Notes under the pieces: generated by a model
Told to the model about the DNA's origin: nothing
The model's input: only the letters and a program-made list of their open reading frames with translations
Database searches by the model: none
Origin: Allosediminivita pacifica
GTDB taxonomy: Bacteria; Pseudomonadota; Alphaproteobacteria; Rhodobacterales; Rhodobacteraceae
Assembly: GCF_003054175.1 (NCBI RefSeq)
Contig: NZ_QBKN01000023.1
Span: forward strand, 24,038-88,037
DNA length: 64,000 nucleotides
Direction: 5' to 3'
Shown: positions 15,688-25,727 of the stretch, piece after piece
Layout of the letters: each line of letters starts with the position of its first letter
Position numbering within the stretch: the first letter of the stretch is position 1
Position numbers and translations under genes: made by a program

Positions 15688-16980
15688 TCAATCCGGGTGT
15701 GCGAGCTTGACCAGACCATCCACCTCCACCGGGAGCCCGGTCTGGAAGGACCGGTTTGCCGCAATGCCGGTCAGGATCGACATGGCACCGTCGCGGTGAC
15801 TGGCCGCGTAGGCTTCGCCCGAGTTCGAGTGCCCGAATATGTCCGCCAGCATGCGGTTATCTCCACCACCGTGGCCGCCTTCCACCGTGTCAACCGGCAC
15901 GACACGCGGCGTCCCGTGCAGCGGGAAATGATAAAGCTGGATGCCTTCGGCTGCTCCCTCGTCATCCTTGTCGCCGCCACCGTTGATGTAGGAGGTTTCA
16001 CGCACCATCAGTTCGATGCGCCCGCCGGACCCGTTGAAGCTGACATTGAATCCCTCCCAGGGCGCGTAGGCGTTGAGCGAGTAGGTCAGCACCGCGCGGT
16101 TCCTGTAGCGCACCATGACCTGCATTGTGTCCTCGATGCTGATCCCGTCGCCAAAGACGTTCTGGTCCCGCTGGTAGCCGTCCTCGTGTTCGGCGTCCCA
16201 GTAAAGCGCCTTCTGGACAGGACTCTCGGTCAGGTCCAGGGCGAAGGGATCATTCTTCGCGGCCTCCGCCCCCGTGGTTCGGGTGTAGGGCGTGAAAAGC
16301 CCCCGTTCCTCGGCGTTGGCACGGCCGTAGAAGCGCAAATCCCCCATCCCGAAGACCGTTTCCGGCCGGCTGCCCAGCCAGAAGTTCACCAGGTCGAAAT
16401 GGTGGGTCGACTTGTGCACCATCAGCCCCCCGCTGTTGCGCTTGTCGCGATGCCAGCGACGGAAGTAGTCGGCGCCGTGCTTGGTATCCAGCAGCCACTC
16501 GAAATGCACCGAGAAGACCTCGCCAATCTCGCCTGCGGAAATGAGTTCATGCACGGCGGAGTTGTGCGGCGCGTAGCGGTAGTTGAAGGTCACACGTACG
16601 TCGCGTCCCGTCCGCTCCACCGCATCTAGGATCTGCTGACACTTGTCAGCATCGGTGGTCATCGGCTTTTCGGTGATCACATCGCGCCCGGCCTCAAGCG
16701 CGGCGATGATATAGCTGTGGTGGGTTCGATCGATCGACGTGACGATGACAGTCTCCGCCCCGGTCTCGTCGAGCATCCTCTGGAAGTCCTCTGCCTTGTA
16801 GGTGGGCAGCCGGCTCAGTCCGAACTCTTCTTCCAGAACCTTGTTGGTGTAGGTCATGCGGGTCTGGTTGGTGTCGCACAGCGCGACCAGCTCAGCGCTG
16901 TCGCTGTAGTCCTTGGCAATGGCCTCGTAGAACATCCGGCACCGCGAACCGGTCCCCACGAGCGCGTATTTCTTGCGCAT
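15688..16980 (-). CDS. Gfo/Idh/MocA family oxidoreductase
   Basis: A 430-residue NAD(P)-dependent dehydrogenase. The N-terminal Rossmann fold starts YALVGTGSRCRMF, a variant of the glycine motif common in this subfamily. The family EKP motif appears as ITEKPMTTD (near residue 100), and KSTHHFDLVNFWLG matches the active-site helix with catalytic His. Members oxidise or epimerise sugars and polyols. It is the last gene of the sugar ABC operon, so it probably acts on the imported compound. The exact substrate is unknown. Confidence 0.87.
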   Translation of the reverse strand: MRKKYALVGTGSRCRMFYEAIAKDYSDSAELVALCDTNQTRMTYTNKVLEEEFGLSRLPTYKAEDFQRMLDETGAETVIVTSIDRTHHSYIIAALEAGRDVITEKPMTTDADKCQQILDAVERTGRDVRVTFNYRYAPHNSAVHELISAGEIGEVFSVHFEWLLDTKHGADYFRRWHRDKRNSGGLMVHKSTHHFDLVNFWLGSRPETVFGMGDLRFYGRANAEERGLFTPYTRTTGAEAAKNDPFALDLTESPVQKALYWDAEHEDGYQRDQNVFGDGISIEDTMQVMVRYRNRAVLTYSLNAYAPWEGFNVSFNGSGGRIELMVRETSYINGGGDKDDEGAAEGIQLYHFPLHGTPRVVPVDTVEGGHGGGDNRMLADIFGHSNSGEAYAASHRDGAMSILTGIAANRSFQTGLPVEVDGLVKLAHPD

Positions 16981-17083
16981 TTCAGTCTCCTGCTATCTTC
17001 GGTCCGCGCCGGTTCGACGGGACGAGTTGATCTGCCCGGAACCTGCTGGGATCCGGCCTGACACTTGGAATTTCGGAACCGCT

Positions 17084-18160
<1,077 letters not shown>

Positions 18161-18175
18161 GCGTCTGTCCGGTTC

Positions 18176-19051
18176 TCAGCGTTTCATGCCGGTTGTGGCG
18201 ATGCCCTCGATGAGCAGCCGTTGGAAGAAGAGGAAGATCAGGAAGATCGGGACGAGCGACAGGATCGACATCGCGAAGAGCTCGTTCCAGCTCGAGGTAC
18301 CGCTCGAGTCGATGAAGGACCGCAGGCCAAGCTGGACCGTGTAGTTCTCCATCTCGCTGATGTAGATGAGCGGCCCGAAGAAATCTTCCCAGGTCCAGAT
18401 GAACGAGAAGATCGCGGCGGTCGCCAGCACCGGCATCGACAGCGGCAATATGATCTTGCGGTAGATCCGCCAGGCGCTGCAGCCGTCCATGCGTGCCGCC
18501 TCGTCCAGCTCGCGCGGGATGCCACGGAAGAACTGCACCATCAGGAAGATGAAGAACGCATCCACGGCAAAGTACTTGGGCACGATCAGTGGCAGCCAGG
18601 TGTTCACCCAGCCGAGCTCGCGAAAGAGCACGTATTGCGGGATCAGCGTGACGTGATAGGGCAGCATCAGCGTGCCCAGCATCAGCGCGAACCAGAAGTT
18701 TTGCCCGGCAAACCGCAGTCGGGCAAAGGCATAGGCGACCAGCGAGGCGGCAAGCACGTTGCCGATCGTGGCTAGAACCGAAATGATCAGCGAGTTGGCA
18801 AAGAAGCGCCCGAACGTGACCTGAAGCCCGAACCATCCGTCGGGATAGGCGCTCAGGGTCACCTGCGAGGGGATCAGACCGGCCTCGCCGCCGAACAGCT
18901 CGGAAGCGGGACGCAGCGATCCCGATAGCATCCAGAGGATCGGGTAGATCATCACGATGCAGACCGCGATCAGAAGCGCGTGGCGCAACGTGCTGTTCAG
19001 CCGGGGATAGGCCGAACCACGGCCCGGCATGTCGTTGACCGCATCAGTCAT
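18176..19051 (-). CDS. Carbohydrate ABC transporter permease (MalG type)
   Basis: A 291-residue permease with six predicted helices and the coupling loop ELDEAARMDGCSAWRIYRKIILPLSMP, the EAA motif of MalG/UgpE proteins. The C-terminus (FFQRLLIEGIATTGMKR) is typical of the family. It overlaps the upstream permease gene by eight bases. It forms the inner-membrane channel with that protein. Confidence 0.92.
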   Translation of the reverse strand: MTDAVNDMPGRGSAYPRLNSTLRHALLIAVCIVMIYPILWMLSGSLRPASELFGGEAGLIPSQVTLSAYPDGWFGLQVTFGRFFANSLIISVLATIGNVLAASLVAYAFARLRFAGQNFWFALMLGTLMLPYHVTLIPQYVLFRELGWVNTWLPLIVPKYFAVDAFFIFLMVQFFRGIPRELDEAARMDGCSAWRIYRKIILPLSMPVLATAAIFSFIWTWEDFFGPLIYISEMENYTVQLGLRSFIDSSGTSSWNELFAMSILSLVPIFLIFLFFQRLLIEGIATTGMKR

Positions 19052-19991
19052 CGTAATGCACCCAGTATTTCGTGGTCAGGAAGGAAAAGGCGGTGAAGAT
19101 CGCGATGATGATCACCAGCACCCAGGCCAGCGCCGAGGCATAACCCATCCGGAAGTAGCTGAACGCTTCCTGGTAAAGGTAAAGCGTGTAGAAGAGCGTC
19201 GAATTGATGGGTCCGCCCGATCCGCCCGAGATGATGAAGGCCGGCGTGAAGGCCTTGAACGCCTCGATGGTCTGGATCACCACGTTGAAGAAGATGACCG
19301 GCGACAACAACGGCAGCGTGATCCGCAGGAACTGCCGCCGGGACGAGGCCCCGTCGAGGCTCGCGGCCTCGTACATGTCGGCCGGGATCTGGCGCAGACC
19401 CGCAAGGAAGATGATCATCGGCGAACCGAACTGCCAGACCGAAAGCACCACCAGCGTGTAGAGCGAGTAGTTGGGGTTGGAGATCCAGCTCGGCCCCTCG
19501 ATGCCGACCGTGGCCAGAAGGCTGTTCACGAACCCGTCCGCCGCGAAAAGCTGCCGCCAGAGGACCGCGATCGCGACCGAGGTGCCCAAAAGCGACGGCA
19601 GGTAGAAGATCGCCCGGTACGCGGGCAGCGCACGCATGCCGCGGTTCAGAACCATGGCGATGGCCAGCGCGAAGGCCAGCTTGAGTGGCACCGAGAGCGC
19701 CACGTAGACCAGAGTGACCCTGATCGCCGCGGCGAATTTCGCGTCTGCGGTGACCATTCGGACGTAGTTCTGCGCCCCGACAAATTCAGGGGACGTCAGC
19801 AGGTCGAAGTCGGTGAACGAGAGATAGAGCGAGACCAGCGCAGGCCCGAGCGTCAGGCAGAAGAAACCGATGAGCCACGGGGCAAGAAAGAGGTATCCCG
19901 CGCCGTTGCGGTGGATGGCTCTCGCGAGCCATCCAGAGGTTTCGGGACGCGCGGCGGACTTGCCGCCCTCGATGGCGTCGTATGCGGACAT
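19044..19991 (-). CDS. Carbohydrate ABC transporter permease (MalF type)
   Basis: A 315-residue inner-membrane permease. The first helix is around YLFLAPWLIGFFCLTLGPAL, and the EAA loop is MYEAASLDGASSRRQFLRITLPLLSP, as in UgpA/MalF-type proteins. It starts three bases after the binding-protein gene, so translation is closely linked. It partners the MalG-type permease. Confidence 0.92.
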   Translation of the reverse strand: MSAYDAIEGGKSAARPETSGWLARAIHRNGAGYLFLAPWLIGFFCLTLGPALVSLYLSFTDFDLLTSPEFVGAQNYVRMVTADAKFAAAIRVTLVYVALSVPLKLAFALAIAMVLNRGMRALPAYRAIFYLPSLLGTSVAIAVLWRQLFAADGFVNSLLATVGIEGPSWISNPNYSLYTLVVLSVWQFGSPMIIFLAGLRQIPADMYEAASLDGASSRRQFLRITLPLLSPVIFFNVVIQTIEAFKAFTPAFIISGGSGGPINSTLFYTLYLYQEAFSYFRMGYASALAWVLVIIIAIFTAFSFLTTKYWVHYDD

Positions 19992-19994
19992 GGC

Positions 19995-21287
19995 TCAGGC
20001 CCGCTCTAGGATCGCCGCGGCCTCGTCGACGAGCCTAGCGCCGCCATCTTCCGGCGAGACCGCCTCGAAGGCGACTTCCTGGGCGATGCGGATCTGAACC
20101 GCGTTGATCTCGCCCGCGCCCTGCGGCGGTGCCGGGGGCAGCGCGCCGATCTGCGGCGAGAGGTTCGAGATCAGCTCCACGACCTTGCGGCCGGTCTCAT
20201 CTAGATCGGGAATGATGGCTTCGCGGATTTCGGGCGAGGCGGGAACGCCGCGATCCAGTCCAAGAAGCTTGGCCCCTTCGGGTTCGCGGATCAGGAAGTT
20301 GATCATCCGCGCCGCGATCTCGGGCTCGTCCGAGGTCGACGAGATCGAGAACATCTGGGACGGCTTGAGGTACTGACCGGGTTCGCCCCCGTCGAGAACC
20401 GGAGCCCCCACCACGGACAGTTCTTTCGGCACCAGCAACTGGTAGGATGCGAACTGGTTGGAATAGGCGAAGTCGGTGACGGAGCGCCCGGACACCAGCG
20501 GCGCCGTCTCCGGCGAGTTCTTGTAGAGCGCCTGCACATCCGCGGGCACGCAGCTCCCGGCCTTGCGCATCTCGGCCCAGTACGCGAACCACGCGCCGGC
20601 ATCCTCGGCGTCATAGCCAAGCGTACCGTCCGGCGCGTAAAGCGCCTTGCCCCGCGTGCGCAGCCAGACCTCGAACAGGCCCTCCTGGACACTGCCGTCG
20701 GCGGTCGCATGGACGCGACTGCTGACATTTCCTTCGGTGAAGGCCGCGCATTTCTCCGCGAACCCGTCCCATGTGGTGCCGAATGAGGGGGCCTCGACGC
20801 CCGCTTCCTGCCATGCTGCGCTGTCGAAGATGACCGAGAACGAGTTGACCCCGACATTGCCGCCATAGAGCTTGCCGTCCACCGAGCAGCTGTCGAGGTT
20901 CACATCCCCGAAATCGCTGATCTTGAGCTCCTCTCCGAGAAACTCGTCGAGCGGGCGGATCGCACCGCGCCGCGCGTATTCGAACATGTAGCGGTAATCC
21001 ATCTGAATGAAGTCCGGGGCGTTCCCGCCGGCCACCTGGGTCGCGAGCCGCGCCCAGTAGTCATCCCAGCCCATGCTCTCGGCCTCTACCGAAACCTCGG
21101 GATGGGCCGCCGTGAAGCGGTCGATGGCCGAGTTCGTGCGGCGCGCGCGCTCGTCACCGCCCCACCACATCATGCGGATGTTGCCACCCTCCTGCGCAAG
21201 GGCCCGGCGGGCCCCAAGCAATGGCAGGCCGGCCACCGCCAGCCCGGTGCCGAGAAGCCGGCGCCGGTCGATACGGGTCGAAGTCAT
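19995..21287 (-). CDS. Sugar ABC transporter substrate-binding protein, family 1
   Basis: A 430-residue extracellular binding protein with an N-terminal twin-arginine-like signal (DRRRLLGTGLAVAGLPLLGA, cleavage probably after ARRALAQ). A Tat signal would mean that it is exported folded. The mature part starts IRMMWWGGDERA and contains FAEKCAAF-type cluster B features of oligosaccharide and polyol receptors. It is the first gene of the operon and is divergent from a LysR regulator. The ligand is not predictable. It presumably supplies the Gfo/Idh/MocA enzyme encoded in the same operon. Confidence 0.88.
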   Translation of the reverse strand: MTSTRIDRRRLLGTGLAVAGLPLLGARRALAQEGGNIRMMWWGGDERARRTNSAIDRFTAAHPEVSVEAESMGWDDYWARLATQVAGGNAPDFIQMDYRYMFEYARRGAIRPLDEFLGEELKISDFGDVNLDSCSVDGKLYGGNVGVNSFSVIFDSAAWQEAGVEAPSFGTTWDGFAEKCAAFTEGNVSSRVHATADGSVQEGLFEVWLRTRGKALYAPDGTLGYDAEDAGAWFAYWAEMRKAGSCVPADVQALYKNSPETAPLVSGRSVTDFAYSNQFASYQLLVPKELSVVGAPVLDGGEPGQYLKPSQMFSISSTSDEPEIAARMINFLIREPEGAKLLGLDRGVPASPEIREAIIPDLDETGRKVVELISNLSPQIGALPPAPPQGAGEINAVQIRIAQEVAFEAVSPEDGGARLVDEAAAILERA

Positions 21288-21450
21288 GTCTGTCCTCCCT
21301 GACTGGACGGCGGCCGCGCGCGGCGCAGCAGCGTCCTTCTCCTCCTTGTCCGGTGGTCCTCCTCACCGGGGCGACGGGCCACGAGAGCGCCGTCACTCCC
21401 AGCCTAGGCAGCGTTAACTATACGAACAAATACAAAATATCGACGCATCC

Positions 21451-21465
21451 ATAGAATTCATCTAT
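21451..21465. promoter_or_regulatory. Inverted repeat, putative LysR-type box
   Basis: ATAGA-N5-TCTAT forms a 15-base interrupted palindrome in the AT-rich region between the divergent LysR gene and the sugar ABC operon. It fits the T-N11-A pattern expected for LysR-type binding sites and lies about 30 bases from the regulator start. Confidence 0.5.
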
Positions 21466-21494
21466 ACCTTGAGTCTCATGGGAGGAGACGGGAC

Positions 21495-22412
21495 TTGGAC
21501 AGGGCGATCGAGCAATTCGTGGCCGTTGCTGAGGAAGGCTCGGTGATGGCCGGGGCGGAAAGGCTGCGCCTGTCGCAGCCGACGCTCAGCTACAACATCA
21601 AGCGGCTCGAGGCGTCGCTCGGCGTGCCGCTCTTCCATCGCTCGGCGCGTGGGGTGCAGCTGACCACCTACGGCGAGACGCTCTACAACAGCGCCGTCGT
21701 CATCGGCCGCCTCTACTCGAACGCGCTGACCACGATCGCGCGCCAGAAGGCTGAACTCGAGGAAGGAATCAGCATCGGGACCGGCTATTCCACCTGGTTC
21801 CTGATCCTTCGCGACTACCTCGTCGATCATTTCAAAGCGCACCCCAATGCCCCGATCAATCTCAGCATCGGCAACATGATGCGCTGCATGGACCAGCTCC
21901 TCGCCGGCGACATCTCGCTGTTCATCGGCCACCAGATCGACCAGCTGAAAGAGGGCATTGCCGTCGATTTCATTCCGATCGGACGCGCGACCGACGGATA
22001 TTTCGTCCGCCGGGGACACCCCCTCCTGGGGGCCGAGCGCACCCTGGACGAGATCCGCGCCTATCCCACTACAATGGCTTATCCCCTCGACGTGAGCCAG
22101 AAGCGGCTCGTCTCGGGGGGCGAACTGCACGACGCGTCGCGCTTGGGTCACGCCTTCACCTCGAATTCGCTCGGAGCCTGTCTGGACTTCGTGCAAGCCA
22201 CGGACGCGGTCCTGATTCACAGCACGGTTCTGGCGGAGCACCTCGGGGCGCAGGGGGTCGACCAGGTCGCCTTGCGGCCGGGCCAGGAGGTCAAGAAGGC
22301 CGTAATGGGCATTCACGTCCTGCCCGAACGGCAATCTAACCCCAAGGTCCAGGCCTGCATCCGCGCCATCCTCGACCGGGCCGAGCAGTTGCAGCTCTTT
22401 CCCCCTCAGTAG
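21495..22412 (+). CDS. LysR family transcriptional regulator
   Basis: A 305-residue LysR-type protein. The N-terminal helix-turn-helix is VAEEGSVMAGAERLRLSQPTLSYNIKRLEASLG, followed by the linker helix and an effector domain from about residue 90. The start is TTG at 21495, preceded by a strong GGAGGAG site at 21481-21487; the ATG at 21478 is out of frame. It is divergent from the sugar ABC operon, which it probably controls, with the transported compound or a metabolite as co-inducer. Confidence 0.88.
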   Translation: MDRAIEQFVAVAEEGSVMAGAERLRLSQPTLSYNIKRLEASLGVPLFHRSARGVQLTTYGETLYNSAVVIGRLYSNALTTIARQKAELEEGISIGTGYSTWFLILRDYLVDHFKAHPNAPINLSIGNMMRCMDQLLAGDISLFIGHQIDQLKEGIAVDFIPIGRATDGYFVRRGHPLLGAERTLDEIRAYPTTMAYPLDVSQKRLVSGGELHDASRLGHAFTSNSLGACLDFVQATDAVLIHSTVLAEHLGAQGVDQVALRPGQEVKKAVMGIHVLPERQSNPKVQACIRAILDRAEQLQLFPPQ

Positions 22413-22413
22413 C

Positions 22414-22590
22414 TCACTTGCCGTCCAAGCTGGGGATTACCTTGACTTCCTGCCCGGGCGTGAAGCTTGGGCTTCCGTCGACGCGGATGAGGGGCCCATC
22501 GCGGGGCTCTCGAGGTGGACGATGGGGTCGGCGCCGCACCGTTGGACGTAGCGCACCTGGCCGGTCCACGCCCGAACGCCCATCATTGCA
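22414..22590 (-). pseudogene. TOBE-domain fragment of an ABC transporter ATPase
   Basis: Two overlapping minus-strand frames together read like the C-terminal TOBE domain of a MalK/UgpC-type ATPase. From 22586 one frame gives WTGQVRYVQRCGADPIVHLES; after a one-base shift the other gives DGPLIRVDGSPSFTPGQEVK, then VIPSLDGK and a stop at 22414. No Walker motifs are present. This is probably the relic of a lost sugar ABC operon. The remaining part of the gap, to 22813, holds nothing I recognise. Confidence 0.5.
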
Positions 22591-22813
22591 GCTTTCACTC
22601 AGGTCCAGGCGCAGCAGCCGGGGACAAGCCGGGGAACCGAAGGTCACCCTCTTCCGCTCACCGCTCACAGCACAGTACTCGCAACGGCCCACCCGCACCG
22701 GAGGGCCTTTCCAACAGCACGCCTGCGCCAGCCGTTTCGAAAGCAGGAGCCTTCATCTGAGGGCTTTATGTTCCGACACAGAAAAGGAAATGCCTACCCT
22801 TCGGCCCTGGAGC

Positions 22814-24097
22814 CTAGAAGCCACTGACCGCCGGCAACCAGGTCGAGAGGACCGGCACGAACGTGATGAGCAGCAGGGCCGTGGCGAGCGCGATGAAGAA
22901 GGGAGGCATCTCGCCGATCAATGTCGAGGGCCGGAGTTTCACCGCCGAGGAGACTACAAAGATCAGACTGCCCACCGGTGGCGTCGTGAGGCCGATCGTC
23001 AGGTTGACGATCACGATGATCGCAAAGTGATCGGGGTCGATGCCCAGCGCCAAGCTGATCGGGGCAAGGATCGGCACGAGGATCATCACGCCGGGCAGCG
23101 GGTCCATGAACAGGCCGAAGGCCAGCAGCAGTACGTTCACCGCCAGCAGGAAAACCACGGGCGACAGGTCCCAGGCGATGATTGTCTCGGCCAAGAACTG
23201 CGGGATCCCCTCGATGATCAGGATCCAGGCAAAGGCACGCGCGGCGCCGAGGATCAGCAGCACCGCCCCGGCGATCAGCGCGGCCCGCAGGATGGTTTCC
23301 GGCAGGTCCCGAAGCTTAATCGAACGGTAGACGAACATGCCCACGAAAAGCGCGTAGAAAACCGCGATGACCGACGCCTCGGTCGGCGTGAAGATCCCGA
23401 AGCGAATTCCGCCGACGATCAGCACGATCAGCAGAAGCGCCGGAAGCGCATGCACGGCGATGCGCCCGATCTCGGCCAGCGGCGGCATCGGCGCGCCGGA
23501 GGCATAACCCCGGATCCGGCTCACGCGGGCGTTGGCCACAAGAACCAGGACAGTGATCAGCACGCCGGGAAGGACCCCCGCCATGAAGAGCGATCCGACC
23601 GAAACCTGCTGATCCTGCATGGCATAGATGATCATGGTGATCGAGGGCGGGATAATCGGCCCGACCACCGAACTCGCGATGGTCAGCGCGCCCGCATAGG
23701 CGCGATCGTAGCCCCCGCGTTCCATCATGCGGATCATCATGGAGCCCGGGCCGGCCGCATCGGCCAGCGCACTGCCCGAGATTCCCGCGAACATGGCCGA
23801 ACTCACCACGTTGGCATGCCCAAGGCCGCCCTTGTGGTGCCCGACCAGTGCCTGCGCCAGCCGCAGCACGGCCAGCGTGACGGCGCCTGCGGTCATGATC
23901 TCGGCCGCGAGAATGAAGAAGGGGACGGCCAGCAGCGGAAAGCTGTCGAGCCCCGAGAACATCTCTTTCACGACAACGATGTTGGGATAGCTCGAGGCGA
24001 GGCTCAGCGCCGCAAAGACGGAAATCGCCATGGCGAAGGCCACGGGCAGGCCGAGCGCCAGCAAGATGAAGAGCGCGGGAAACAGGATCTCAGCCAT
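22814..24097 (-). CDS. dctM: TRAP transporter large permease subunit
   Basis: A 427-residue, very hydrophobic inner-membrane protein of the DctM family with about 12 helices. It has the conserved segments FAGISGSALADAAGPGSMMI and VVGPIIPPSITMIIYA, which line the transport path in DctM proteins. TRAP systems use a sodium gradient, not ATP, and take up carboxylates and similar anions. It overlaps dctQ by eight bases. Substrate choice lies with the DctP protein of the same operon. Confidence 0.94.
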   Translation of the reverse strand: MAEILFPALFILLALGLPVAFAMAISVFAALSLASSYPNIVVVKEMFSGLDSFPLLAVPFFILAAEIMTAGAVTLAVLRLAQALVGHHKGGLGHANVVSSAMFAGISGSALADAAGPGSMMIRMMERGGYDRAYAGALTIASSVVGPIIPPSITMIIYAMQDQQVSVGSLFMAGVLPGVLITVLVLVANARVSRIRGYASGAPMPPLAEIGRIAVHALPALLLIVLIVGGIRFGIFTPTEASVIAVFYALFVGMFVYRSIKLRDLPETILRAALIAGAVLLILGAARAFAWILIIEGIPQFLAETIIAWDLSPVVFLLAVNVLLLAFGLFMDPLPGVMILVPILAPISLALGIDPDHFAIIVIVNLTIGLTTPPVGSLIFVVSSAVKLRPSTLIGEMPPFFIALATALLLITFVPVLSTWLPAVSGF

Positions 24098-24614
24098 GGG
24101 CGCCCTCGCGGACCGCGATGTCGCTTTCGCCCGAACCGTCGTCCTTGTAGGTGCCCGCCCTGATGAAATCGCGCGCGATCAGAAGCAGGTGTAGGACAAG
24201 CAGGGAAAAGCCCACGGGCATGGCCGCGTATACATAGCTGAAGGGCAGCCGCATGGCGGGTGTGGACTGGTACTGCATCCTCTGGGCGTATTCGATTCCG
24301 ACCGAGACCATGAAGCAGAAGAAGGCGAGCAGCCCCAGCACGAGGGCAGCCCGCAAAAGCTTCTGCCCCGCGCCGGGAAGGGCATCCTGCAGATTGGTGA
24401 TGGCCACGTGGCCGCCGACGCGCAGCGCAAGTCCCGCGCCCCCGAAGGTCATCCAGATCATCAGGTACCGTGCAGCCTCGTCAGCCCAGGGCAGCGAATG
24501 CCCGGTGGCAAAGCGCAGGGTGATGTTGGCGCCGACGATCAGCGGCATGGCCCCGAGGATCAGGATCAGGAACCAGCCGTTCGCGCTGACAAATATCTTT
24601 TCGAGCCGCTTCAC
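24090..24614 (-). CDS. dctQ: TRAP transporter small permease subunit
   Basis: A 174-residue membrane protein with four predicted helices and the DctQ hallmark SLPWADEAARYLMIWMTFGGAGLA. It forms the membrane complex with DctM. The start is GTG at 24612-24614 with GGAGGCG upstream. The gene follows dctP after a strong hairpin, so its expression is probably lower than that of dctP. Confidence 0.92.
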   Translation of the reverse strand: MKRLEKIFVSANGWFLILILGAMPLIVGANITLRFATGHSLPWADEAARYLMIWMTFGGAGLALRVGGHVAITNLQDALPGAGQKLLRAALVLGLLAFFCFMVSVGIEYAQRMQYQSTPAMRLPFSYVYAAMPVGFSLLVLHLLLIARDFIRAGTYKDDGSGESDIAVREGAHG

Positions 24615-24631
24615 GCTCGCCTCCGGAAGGT

Positions 24632-24653
24632 GCCGGCGCCCTTGGGCGCCGGC
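24632..24653 (-). terminator. Hairpin between dctP and dctQ
   Basis: GCCGGCGCC (24632-24640) pairs perfectly with GGCGCCGGC (24645-24653) around a CTTG loop. It lies directly after the dctP stop and before the dctQ ribosome-binding site. With no T-tract, it probably attenuates or stabilises the message, favouring the binding protein. Confidence 0.6.
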
Positions 24654-24659
24654 GCTGTA

Positions 24660-25640
24660 TCATTTGAAGTTGACGATGGAATCCACGAGCTCCTGACCAT
24701 AGGTCTCGTAGTAGCCCTCGTAGGCCGATGCGATATCCTCCTGGAAGGCCGCCTTCTGCTCCGCGGAGAGTTCGTTGACCTCCATGCCGCGTTCCTTGAG
24801 CGTCTCGACACCTGTGGTCTCGACCTCGTCCACGAAGCCGCGCATCGCCTGGGCCGCTTCCTTGCCTGCTTTCTCGAAGGCCGCTTTCTGATCGTCGTCG
24901 AGGCTTTCCCAGAACGGCTTGGATACAAGCAGCATCGCCGGCGAATAGACGTGGCCCGAAAGCGTCAGGTATTGCTGCACCTCGTCGAGCTTGACCGACA
25001 CGATCACCGAAAGCGGGTTTTCCTGCCCGTCGATGACGCCCTGCTGAAGCGAGGAGATCACCTCAGGCCAAGCCATCGGGGTGGGCGCGGCGCCCATGGC
25101 GTTGAAGGCAGCAAGGTGGACCGGGTTTTCCATCGTGCGGATCTTGAGGCCCTGAACGTCCTCGGGCGTCTCGATGGGATTGCGGTTGTTGGTGATGTGG
25201 CGGAAGCCCTGCTCCCCCCAGGCGAGACCATGCAGGCCAACGTCGTCGAACCGGCCAAGGATCTCCTGCCCGATATCGCCGTCAAGCACCGCGCGCGCGT
25301 GTTCGAGATCGCGGAACAGGAACGGAATGTCAAAGACGCCGGTGGCCGGCACGAAGTTCGCCAGCGTGCCCGACGACACGATGGTCGCCTCGATCGTGCC
25401 GATCTGCAGGCCTTCAATCACCTCGCGCTCACCGCCCAGACCGGAGGACGGGAAGTGGTTGAATTCGAAGTCACCGCCGGTTTCGGCCTTCACGACCTCT
25501 TCGAAGGTCTTTGCGGCGACGCCATAGTGGCTGTCGGGCGCAAGGGCATAGCCGATCTTCACTTCGGTCTGCGCGTATGCCGGCAGGGCGAGTGCAGCAA
25601 GCGAGCCGGCAGCCGCCAGCCCACGAATAACGAATGTCAT
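24660..25640 (-). CDS. dctP: TRAP transporter substrate-binding protein
   Basis: A 326-residue periplasmic binding protein of the DctP family with a signal peptide ending around LPAYAQT (residue 25). The conserved Arg that binds the substrate carboxylate is expected in QGLKIRTMENPVHLAAF, and PMAWPEVISSLQQGVIDGQENP is the DctP signature. It probably captures a carboxylate or sugar acid. Downstream of it lie dctQ and dctM; upstream lie a beta-hydroxyacid dehydrogenase and an aldehyde dehydrogenase, which suggests that the ligand is oxidised through an aldehyde intermediate. Confidence 0.93.
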   Translation of the reverse strand: MTFVIRGLAAAGSLAALALPAYAQTEVKIGYALAPDSHYGVAAKTFEEVVKAETGGDFEFNHFPSSGLGGEREVIEGLQIGTIEATIVSSGTLANFVPATGVFDIPFLFRDLEHARAVLDGDIGQEILGRFDDVGLHGLAWGEQGFRHITNNRNPIETPEDVQGLKIRTMENPVHLAAFNAMGAAPTPMAWPEVISSLQQGVIDGQENPLSVIVSVKLDEVQQYLTLSGHVYSPAMLLVSKPFWESLDDDQKAAFEKAGKEAAQAMRGFVDEVETTGVETLKERGMEVNELSAEQKAAFQEDIASAYEGYYETYGQELVDSIVNFK

Positions 25641-25727
25641 GGATTTCCTCCCAGTGTATTCCGGTTGTTGCTACACAAGCGAGTTTTGAGTGACAACCCT
25701 GCGCACAGCCCGGAATTTGTGTCACTT

